DNA of 20,988 bases from contig JNEM01012035.1 of the NCBI GenBank assembly GCA_000697335.1, positions 1 to 20,988 of the forward strand, in the 5' to 3' direction. The stretch's first letter is position 1, and each line of letters starts with the position of its first letter. The notes under the pieces were generated by a model. The model worked only from the letters and a program-made list of their open reading frames with translations. It had not been told where the DNA came from and made no database searches. Both the position numbers and the translations under genes were made by a program. Below, one piece after another: positions 1 through 8,714 of the stretch. This DNA is from Conidiobolus incongruus B7586. Its lineage: Eukaryota; Entomophthoromycota; Entomophthoromycetes; Entomophthorales; Conidiobolaceae.

Positions 1-425
1 ACTTTATTGATAAGCAAATGTTAATTGTAGCAATGGATTATAATGGCATATGCTATTCTTATTTAGTTCCTAAAGGAAAATCCATTAATAGTAAACTTTA
101 TATTTCTTTTTTAAATAAAACTATTTCTAATTGGTATTCTCAATATAATTTGAGAAGACCTATTATTTTGCATGATAATTGCAAAATACATAAATCTAAA
201 GTTGTAAAAAACTTTCTAATTAAAAATAACTGGAAAGAACTACCACATCCAGTATATTCCCCAGATTATAACCCATGTGATTATAATTGTTTTGGGCAAT
301 TAAAAAACCAGCTTGCAGGAAAGAAAATTTCTACAGGAAAATTTAATTGGTTTGTGAAACATCAAATTTCAGTCCTTAATAAAAAGAACTGTTTTTTAGG
401 TGTTAGATCTTTGCTAAAAGTATAG
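1..425 (+). mobile_element. Tc1/mariner-type (DD34D) transposase, C-terminal part, cut by window edge
   Basis: The frame is open from base 3 to the stop at 423-425, and the ATG at 18 is probably internal. The product would be the catalytic part of a cut-and-paste DNA transposase. I see the second catalytic Asp in a HDN motif followed by a conserved His (HDNCKIH), then a PHPVYSPDYNP block and the third Asp in CDYNCF. There are exactly 34 residues between the two Asp, the mariner DD34D spacing. The opening VAMDYNGI could hold the first catalytic Asp. The tail after the third Asp is about 50 residues, ending in RSLLKV, somewhat shorter than usual for mariner. The visible part has no stop or frameshift. 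The N-terminal helix-turn-helix region and 5' terminal inverted repeat lie outside the window, so intactness cannot be judged. I could not pair a 3' terminal repeat. Family assignment is secure, activity unknown. Confidence 0.85.
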
Positions 426-891
426 CAAAAAGTTATTAGAAATAAAGGAAATTATTAATTTTATATTATATATTTATTTTTACTTTGTATATATTAAAAT
501 GTTTATTTTTTTTCAATTGCAAAAAATTCCCATTATTTAAATTACAAAGTAATAATATCATTCTGATTAAATTATAATTTATTCAATGTTAATATTTTAG
601 TTTATATGGATATTTGAATAATGTTAAGGTAAAATATTTAGTAACCAATGATATTTAATATATATTTTATTAACATTTATTATGGAAGTTTTTTATAGTT
701 TTAGAATATATCATTTCAATAATGTTGAATACTATTTGCTTAATAGATAGATTAGATGTAAATTTAACTGATAATCAAGAGATAACAAATGTAAATCCCA
801 TAACAAACTTTAGATAAATTTAAATACATAGTTGGAATGAGTTTAGGTCATTAATAAATATTGATCTTTAAAAATTAATATTATTAACAAA
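426..891. other. Intergenic, includes unresolved 3' end of the mariner element
   Basis: This is very AT-rich sequence between the transposase stop and the NDUFB8 start. The 3' terminal inverted repeat and TA target duplication of the transposon should lie here but cannot be defined without the 5' end. A short near-palindrome of T-run, CAATTG and A-run sits at about 507-528. No gene is visible. Confidence 0.5.
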
Positions 892-1546
892 ATGTTACTT
901 CGTAATACTTTAAGATTAAGCACTAAATTAACTCGAGTGAATGGTGTCCAAGGTTTGAGAATGGTTCAAACTAAAATTGACGGTTTGAGAGGAGAACCCA
1001 AATATGTTGTTGATCCTCAATTACCTGATAATTATCCCAATTTACCTCAAATTTATGCTCAACATAAGAATCCTTGGCACTATCAAGATCAACAAGACCG
1101 TCGTAACTTCGATGACCCCGTAAATTTATTTATATGACTTATTTATTGTTTAAATATTAATCATTCTATGGAATTATTAGATCAATGAACAAGATGAAGT
1201 TTTATCTGTCTGGGCTCCTGATCAACATGATTACCCTGCCAACAAGGCTTTATTCGAATTATTGTGCGTTGCCGGATTTTTCGCTTCCGCTATCTATATC
1301 TACTCTTTCTACACTCCCGAATGCCCTGCTGTAATATTTATTTAATTTTTATTTTATGAATCATATTAAATCATTTTTATGATAGGTCCGCAGATCTTAT
1401 CCTTTCGACGGATTGAGAGTTGAATTGGGCAACGACCCAAACTCTACTACCAACGAACGTCGTGTTGTAAGTATTCTTTTATGATTACCTATTTTCAATG
1501 AATTAATATTTTTTTTGAATAGGCTCGCTCTACCAATGAATTATAA
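892..1546 (+). CDS. NDUFB8: NADH:ubiquinone oxidoreductase subunit NDUFB8 (ASHI), mitochondrial complex I
   Basis: Four exons join at 892-1119, 1181-1330, 1386-1466 and 1523-1546, giving 160 aa. Introns of 61, 55 and 56 nt start GTAAAT, GTAATA and GTAAGT and end in TAG; all are phase 0. NDUFB8 is an accessory subunit of the membrane arm of complex I in the inner mitochondrial membrane. The N-terminus (about residues 1-28) is rich in Arg/Lys and Leu without acidic residues, as in a mitochondrial presequence. A block typical of the family follows: YVVDPQLPDNYPNLP (about 44-58), then PWHYQDQQDRRNFDDP and INEQDEVLSVWAPDQHDYP. A single membrane helix covers about 100-120 (LFELLCVAGFFASAIYIYSF). 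The ending SYPFDGLRVELG is also family-like. Length fits fungal homologues. Its presence shows a respiratory chain with complex I. The call rests on recognition of the motif order, not on an alignment. Confidence 0.82.
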
Positions 1547-3179
1547 ATTCAAAATTCAAAATCCAATTGATTCCAATAACAAAAATATTTTTTAAATTTA
1601 TAGTTTAACTTTATAATTAGATCAAATTTATTTTACTTTTATACAATAACCATTGTAATTAATATTCAAACATTGAGTTTTCTTGATATCATCCTCTAGA
1701 ATTCGAATCATTTGATTAATTTTCATTAATTGACAATAAGTATAATGTATTAGTTGCATTAACAAATTATTTCTACATCCTATAAACATTGGTTTTAATA
1801 TTATAATTTAAATGTCATTCAATCATATATAATATGAGAATTAAATAGTACTAGCAATGATTTGTAAAACTTAATTGATTGAGCAATACTATTATGACTG
1901 CTAATAATGTTTTTATTTTATTTAATATATCAATTACATTCAGTTTTTTTATTAATATTAAATGAGCATGATTAGAGATACATGATTTTATATTAATGCA
2001 CTAGTATCACTAACTCACAAAATTAATAGTATTATTGCTGTACTATAACATTATTTATAGTTTCCAATTCAAAATTCAGAATAATTACCCATAGTTAGCA
2101 TTGAATTGAATGTAATTATAGTTTAAATACCACCATGAATAGAGTGATTAAGTTGAATGATATAAATCTGGGAGTTGTGAAATGCTAATGTTAAAAATAA
2201 TTGAAACAGTAATAGTTAATGAAATATACAAATTAAAAATATACATAATTACCTCAATATATAACGTATTGTTTGGTGATTTATGATTTTATTACTTGGT
2301 TTGTAGGTTACTTTAGTCAATGTCAAGAATTATATCTATCATTGATAATCGTAATATTGAAATTTGATCTTTTCAATCGGATAACTTAATTATTCTAAAT
2401 ATTATGGAATTATAATTTAATTATCAACTTCATTTTGACATTTTTATGACAGAGATATAAATTTTGGAAACTAATGTCAAAAGAGTTCATATACAAAAAA
2501 TTGAATTTCATCACCAATACTTTTGAATGCTCTGAAAACATTATTGTCTTAGAAATAATAAACTCTAATATCAAATATTTAGTTAATAATGATATTATAA
2601 TATAAAAATCAAGTATATTGACTCTATCCATTGTATAAAAATAAAAAAATCTTAATTTTTGATTGATGTAACTGAAAATGAAATGTAATATACGATAATA
2701 ATATTTAATAAAACTTCCCATTATAAATCGGTGTAGAAATATGTAAAGAATGAACACATGCTTAAAATATGAATATCTTTGAACGAATATATGAATAAAC
2801 AATGGCTATTCTTGAAGTATTTAAATGTAGTGAAAACAAAATTATTTAATGTTAATAAAAAATATTATACATTTTGAACTGAATTAATTTGGTTTAGGCA
2901 TTCAATATCCAACTAAATAAAATGAACACTCAGCAGAGCTGATAAATTATCAAATGATTGAGCTAATTTTACTTATTTATTATTAAACAAATCAATGATC
3001 AAATCGAATATTTAATAATTAATACATGTATGTTTCCATAATTAGTTTATTATTGAAAGAATATCACTATATTTTTGAAATATCTAAATATGAAAATTAT
3101 GAATGATAAGAAATATTCAACCTATAGAATACAAATTAAATAATCAAGGTTTGATCCTCATAGTTATTGCTAATAGATA
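1547..3179. other. AT-rich intergenic region between convergent NDUFB8 and TAF4
   Basis: About 1.6 kb of roughly 80% A+T sequence with long homopolymer and TA-rich runs. It holds the 3' flanks of NDUFB8 (plus strand) and TAF4 (minus strand), so these genes converge here. One open stretch on the minus strand (2410-2802) is discussed in the findings. No tRNA, known repeat or recognisable protein was seen. Confidence 0.5.
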
Positions 3180-5532
3180 TTAGTTCCATTGGCGAGCATA
3201 CGCTTTTAAAAGTACCCTTTGCTCTTTCTGTGCAAATCTCGCAACATTATCATTTTCAAGGGCAAATATAGCATCATTTAAAGTAACAACGCGATCAGCG
3301 TGAGATGCCATCGATCCAAGTCTTCCGAGGAGCGGCTGTGAACCTAGATATAGTCGGGACTTACTTGATATATCGGATGGATCTTTAAGAAATTGACCAA
3401 TCTTCGTTTTGGGCTTTTTGGGCTTGGGAGGTTGAGCTGTATTGTTGCTAGGCGAGGGCTCGGTTGTACGTGGAGGTTGTGATGGAGGGGGTGGAGGAGG
3501 AGTAATGGAATCAGTGGATGTGGATATCATCCAGCTTTTTTGGACACCACCTGCACTGAGCAAAGCAGTGGCATTAGCAGTTTTTCTTCTTTGCTCTTCA
3601 TTAATATTTCTAGCTGCGGCTCCAATAGATGAACCATCTTTACGAGTTTTGCTCTTTTTAGCTTTTGTACCATCTCCTCCCTCTTCTTCTTTCTCTTTTA
3701 AGAATTCTTTCAAAATAATATCTTCTTCGCGATCGGCACGATTAATAGCATGTAATTGCTTGACAGGATCTTGTGAAATTACAATTTTAAACAATGGAGT
3801 GTTATTACGTGTCATTGGAGGTTCTGGGAATTGATTCGATCTTGAACGATGTTTACTAGCATTGATCATTGCAGCAAGTAAAGTACGAAGACGATCTTGA
3901 CAAGCTAATGCCATATAATTTACAGCATCGATATCTACATTAGTAAGTTTGTGTCTTTTAGCAATTAAAGCCATGCGATGAGCCAAGAGCGAAGTATTAG
4001 CGAAAGTCTGAGATCTAGTGTGATCTTCTTGAGGATGATCCAGACCACTTTGGTGTGCAAGCATATCATTTTCTTTCATGATATTCTCAGATTCTTCTCG
4101 AAGATCCACACCAACAGAATTCATAACATCAGCCAGAGCATCGTAATCCACTTTGTCATCTGCCGGGTTTGAAGAAATATTTTTGGTTGCCTGGAAAGTA
4201 TTATTCGTGGATGTTTGAGGAACAGCTACAGGAGCTGGAGTGGGAGTAGGGACAGAAACAGGTGTAGGTGTAGGTGTAGGTGTAGGTGTATTAATTGAGC
4301 TAGAAGAAGGAATAGAAATCATATTTGGTCTAACTTGTAAAATATCATCCTTCTTAGGTTTAGCTGCAGGCTGGTTATGAGGCTCAGATTGAGGATAAGC
4401 TGATAAATTTGAAGCATGAGCATTTTGGGGTTGTTTTTGAACTTTAGATGCATTTTGGTGTGATGTAAATCTTAATGGAGTGGGCTGAGGACGCATTCTA
4501 AGTTGTTGAGGCTGTTGCGGCTGTTGTTCAAGAGGAGAATTTGTTGATTCTTTAATAGCACCTTGATTATCACCATTATAATTGGAACCTAGAAGAGCTT
4601 GAACTTTTTGACGATAGACATCAGGGGAAATTTGATTAGATTTGATTTGTTCAATTAATTTATCTAACATTTCATTATCTTTCTTAGAAAGTTTCGCTCT
4701 AATCTTTTCTAGTTCAACTTTTGGTGCTAAAAATCATGAATTAGTCAAAGATTCATTGAATTGAGTACGAAATACTAATACCTTTAGCTGGTTTTTTAGG
4801 AGGTTGCTTGATTGTCTTAGAAGTTAAAGCAGGTCTACCAACAGGATTTGGGGCAATGAATGGACGAATAGGCTGTGGACGATATTGAGAAGTTGAAATT
4901 GGATTTTGCATAGAATTAGCTCTAGGCAAAACCGGTATTGCTGAAGTTGAAGCTTGTTTAGCAGTAGTAGGTGGTTTAGCTCTAATAGGTACAGCTGACG
5001 TAGGATTTAATGGAGGATTAGTTGTCGGCATAGGTCGAATTGGAGTATTGGAAGTAGCTTTTGAGACTGTATCCGTGGTTTTAGATTTTGGAAGCACTCT
5101 GGGAGGTGCAGGAGGAGGAGTAAAAGTAGTTGGCGAACTTGTTGTGGTGGAAAGTAAATCTTGAACATTTGGTTCTTTATAATTTATTGGAGTAGAAACC
5201 GAAGTAGGGGAGTTTAAATCTAAAAGACTACTTAATTCATTAATGTCAAATGAAGTTGAAGTTGCTGGAAATTCGTTGAGGGTCTTAAGGATATCTTGGA
5301 TATCACGATTATCTTTTGGCTCTTCGTTCGTTGGCAAATCAGTTGAGGAAAATAAATTGATTATAGCCTGTGTGTCTTGATCGAAATTTAAGCCTAAATT
5401 GGCTGCTATATCTAACCCGCTATTATGAAAAGTGTTATCTGGAGTTGGAGTTGGAGTTGAAGTTGAAGTAGTAGTTGGAGGTTTGGCTTGAGGCTTGTTT
5501 GGTTGCTTTGGATTTGAATTATTATTTGACAT
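3180..5532 (-). CDS. TAF4: Transcription initiation factor TFIID subunit 4 (TAF4)
   Basis: Two exons, 5532-4782 and 4726-3180, are joined across a 55-nt intron (4781-4727, GTATTA...TTTTTAG, phase 1), giving 765 aa. TAF4 is a TFIID scaffold whose histone fold pairs with TAF12 in the nucleus. Residues 1-250 are low-complexity, rich in Pro, Thr, Ser and Asn. Residues about 251-300, across the splice, form a basic then helical block (EMLDKLIEQIKSNQISPDVY...QALLG) that resembles the RST domain of plant TAF4. A Gln/Pro-rich linker and a (TP)n tract (about 396-419) follow. The TAF4 core begins near 442 with DVMNSVGVDLREESENIM and continues with the histone fold LLAHRMALIAKRHKLTNVDIDAV...ACQDRLRTLL (about 497-535). 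The C-terminal TAF4 element DRVVTLNDAIFALEND lies at about 728-743 and ends in VLLKAYARQWN. The order matches metazoan TAF4. The ATG at 5532 is the first in frame and opens a hydrophilic tail. Confidence 0.92.
4261..4290. repeat. Tandem 6-bp repeat (GGTGTA)x5 inside TAF4
   Basis: Five perfect copies of GGTGTA on the plus strand encode the alternating Thr-Pro run on the minus strand. It lies in a disordered linker between the RST-like block and the histone fold. Such a repeat can change copy number without shifting the frame. Confidence 0.9.
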
Positions 5533-6658
5533 GGTGTGTGAATAAATTAAAATATAATGATAAAAATATACTTGAGATATTTACTAATTTTGAATAAAAA
5601 TACTATAAAATGAAAATTATTGAATGTGAATGCTTAATTGAATTAAGAGACCCAGTTTAGTTAAATTTATACTCTCTTCATTCACAATTTTGTTTATGGG
5701 ATGTTATTACATATCCAATTTATTTACTATATCAACATTTTATTCAAATTTAAAAATAAAAATTAGTTATTACTATATAAACGAATACAGACTGCTGGTA
5801 ACATAATTAATTATAGATAAGGTTATTTGCAATATTACTTATTTAGATGATAATAGATAATAAATTACATATAATTCTTTGAAAGTAAAAACCATTAAAG
5901 ATATAAAACTTAATTCCATGTTGATAATTATTTCAGATAAAATAATTATCAACATGATACATAATTTTAAATGATTCTCAATTTTTCAATATCAATAATC
6001 ATATAATATATTTTGTAAAAATTGATCAAAACTTAATTATCATTCAAATGTAATTAATTCTAATTTATCATTGAAAAATTAGCTAACTTAAACGATATAT
6101 AATACAAAAAACAAATAAACAGATATTACAATATGAAAGCAATGATACTTAAAATTTACAATCTAAATTTACAAATTAATAAAATTCAAATTCTACCACC
6201 TTTGAAAATTGAATAATTTTCTATTTAACCTCACAAGTTTTAGCAACAGTTCATGTTTATATATGTCATAAAAACTTGAATATATATCGAATATGTTATC
6301 AATATAAGCAATCAATATTAACAGTATATATTTGATTGTTATTATATTTATTTTTATTTAATTTCAAAATAAGAATTTATTAACAATCAATTTGTAATTA
6401 AGTTTGATCAAAAAAGATCCAATTGAAATATGATTAAATCATTATTGAATGTAAAATGAGAAAATTAGTTAAATATAACACAAATATATGTAGTCAAATG
6501 AATATTAAAGTATAACTAATAGAACAAAACTATAAATCAAATAATTACCTCATAAATCAAATTAGTATTTATTTGATCATATTTAGCTATATGTTTGATT
6601 ACCGCAATAGTAATTATAATTAGAAAGATAAATCATCAGGTACAAAGTATATTTAAAC
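5533..6658. other. AT-rich intergenic: TAF4 upstream region and gephyrin-pseudogene 3' flank
   Basis: About 1.1 kb of AT-rich DNA without a recognisable gene. It should contain the TAF4 promoter (minus strand, nearest to 5533). A perfect 17-bp inverted repeat at 5917-5956 is the only clear structure and is listed separately. Confidence 0.5.
5917..5956. repeat. Perfect 17-bp inverted repeat with 6-nt loop
   Basis: The left arm is CATGTTGATAATTATTT at 5917-5933, the loop is 5934-5939 (CAGATA), and the right arm 5940-5956 is its exact reverse complement. It lies about 385 bp upstream of the TAF4 start codon and about 700 bp beyond the gephyrin pseudogene. It could extrude as a cruciform, mark the core of a small inverted-repeat element, or be a dyad binding site. 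Flanking bases do not extend the match. Confidence 0.85.
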
Positions 6659-8714
6659 TCATGTTAAAGAGTTATACTGGATCTGATTAACTAATATAGT
6701 TATAACTTCATCACCTTCAGAAAGATCACTTAGCTCGGAAGTTTTGGCTGGTTATTCAAGAAGAGCATTAGCGCCTGCTAGCGAAGTAGTTTGACTGCTT
6801 GGTTGAGATTTGCTGACATTTAAGGATGTAGCCTTTAACACACTACCATTGCTGGAAATTTCATTAAATGCAATTACTCGCAAGTACTCGGGTCTTGAGT
6901 CTAATTTGGCAGGGTGAGTTAACTTGATCTTTAATTTGGGCAACTGTGGGCATGGATGATGTTCAATCTGCCTAAGAGCTGGCAAAACTAATAAATAAAA
7001 CGTCACAATGGCTGACACAGGATTACCGGGCAGGGTAAAAAAAGTATAGTTTTGTTAGGGTTGGGATGATAGGTTGCAAATGTTGCTGGTTTTCCTGGCT
7101 TCATTTTGATTCTTCCAAAGTGTACTTCAAACTTGTTATCCTTTTGGATCATTTCCTTGATTAGATCCATTTCTCCCATTGAAACACCTCCAGTTGTAAT
7201 TAAAACATCTACTTGGTCAAGAATCTTGTAAATACTATGTGTTAAAGTGGAGGGATCACCTTGAACAATCCCCAGATCTTTGGTCGGGTACTGGTATGAA
7301 TTAAGAATATTGAGTAGTCAAGGTCTATTAGCATCTTTGACTTGACCAGATTTAAGTTACCCTGAATGGTCAAGCGTAACCAATTCACCACCAGTACTCA
7401 TTACACCTATGATAGGACGACGATAGATTTTAACTTTATCTGTTCCAGCAGTGCTCAAAGTGACAGTTTCTGCACCAAAGGGGCTAATGAGCAATCCATG
7501 CTTCAATATCACTTGGCCGAGGGAAATATCAGATCCAATTTCTCTAATGTTATTACCTGGGTCCATGTGGGATAAAATTTCAACTTTGAGCTCGACCTTT
7601 CCATCTTCTTAAGCCTTAATTAGCTTCGTATATTCAACCATAACAACAGCATCTGCTTCGTCGGGAACTCTGGCTCCAGTAATAATTCTCATGATATGGC
7701 CAGGTAATAATTCGAGAGAAGATTGGGAGCCAGCTAAGTTAGATTGAGATACAACTGGATATATACCAGGTCCATCTAAGGATCTGACAGCATAACCATC
7801 TACAACAGAAGCCCTGTAAGCAGGAACTGGTTGCTGAGCTTTGACTTCAGATACAATCACTGAGCCAGCCTTTAAATCTGTAATCGATGTCTCAACAACC
7901 ACATCAGGTAACTTGTTGATTTGAACACGAATTAATTCTTCTGCAGCATGGACAGGAATCATGAGATAAGGTGATTCTCTAGCTCTACAAGCAACTGGAA
8001 CTCCAGAAGTAGTAGGAAGTTTTCCTGAAGCAGCTTTTGGGCAGTGATGGTGACATCCAGTGGACTGGCTATGAGATTTAGAATCCTTGTGCATCTTACT
8101 ATGAAATTCATTCCCACTATCGCCAAGGACTAAGCTAAGTCCATGGCTTAACCCTGGATATATAATTGACAAACCTTCTGCACAAGCTTTGGGACTTCCC
8201 GGCAATGTCACAATTAAAGAGTGGCCACGAATATCACAAACAGGGCGAGAAGAAGTAGCCAAAGGCGTAAACTTAAGTCCTTGGGAAATCAAAACAATTT
8301 CAACACCATTGACTCTCCTTTCTAAAAGGGCTACAGTTGCCTAGAACTGAGTTAAGTTATATTTTTAGTAGGTATACTTTTACTATTACCTCAGTCGTGT
8401 TATCTCTTACACCCCAGCCAGTCCCACCAGTGGTAATAATCAAACTAATTTTATCGACATCAATCCATTGCTTAATGACCTTTTGAATTTGTTCAATTTC
8501 GTCGGGCACAACTGCTTTTTGGGGAACATTCCAAAGTTCTTGAGATTTTTTTAATAAAAACTCTTGAATTTTGGGTGAGCTTTTATCTTCGCTCATTCCA
8601 TTAAAAGTACGGTCACTAACTGATTAGATATAACGAGCAAATTGATGTGAATTGATTTAATACATGAAACAAGTTGTTTTGCTTATTGGTTAATATTCCA
8701 ACTGTATATGTCAT
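6659..8714 (-). pseudogene. cnxE: Broken gephyrin/CnxE-type MogA-MoeA molybdenum cofactor gene
   Basis: Gephyrin-type proteins adenylate molybdopterin (MogA/G domain) and insert molybdate (MoeA/E domain) in the cytosol. Exons are 8714-8687, 8619-8390 and 8340-6659. The G domain reads VGILT-ISDR, EDKSSPKIQEFL, VVPDEIEQIQKV, TTGGTGWGVRDNTTE and LPGSPKACAE. A His/Cys linker with SPYLMIPVHAAEE joins it to the E domain: PAYRASVVDGYAV, ITGARVPDEADAVVMVE, TTGGVSMGEMD, MKPGKPATFAT and NPVSAIVTF. Breaks: in-frame TAA at 7609-7611, TAA at 7357-7359, TGA at 7318-7320 and TAA at 6752-6754; a frame change at the 7-base A run 7037-7043 (T run on the coding strand), best explained by loss of one base; and an intron 1 donor reading AT not GT. 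The 49-nt intron 2 (8389-8341) is normal. With one base restored the exons would total about 646 codons, the family's usual size. None of the stops falls in a plausible intron, and family-like sequence continues past each. A TATATAAAAG box lies at 8737-8728. Confidence 0.9.
8620..8686 (-). other. Intron 1 of the gephyrin pseudogene with AT...AG ends
   Basis: The exon 1 reading MTYTVGILT must join to SDRTFNGMSEDK to restore the conserved MogA start. The only junction giving GILTISDR removes 67 nt that begin ATAAGC and end CTAATCAG. All 15 other introns that I placed begin GT. A single G to A change at donor base 1 of an ancestral GTAAGC explains it. A GC...AG alternative (starting at GCAAAA, ending TTAG) stays in frame but gives GILTNNDR and loses the conserved Ser. 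Confidence 0.65.

Noticed and set aside
3442-3834. 130-codon plus-strand open frame within the TAF4 gene
   Set aside because: It lies opposite the well-supported TAF4 exon 2 and mirrors its Pro- and Ser-rich codons; no domain is visible.
7366-7575. 69-codon plus-strand frame in the gephyrin region
   Set aside because: It is opposite the MoeA domain and has no recognisable motif.
7318-7611. Alternative genetic code or introns to explain the in-frame TAA and TGA codons of the gephyrin gene
   Set aside because: The intact genes end at normal TAA or TAG/TGA positions and do not use them as sense codons, and no GT...AG interval removes these stops without deleting conserved MoeA residues.
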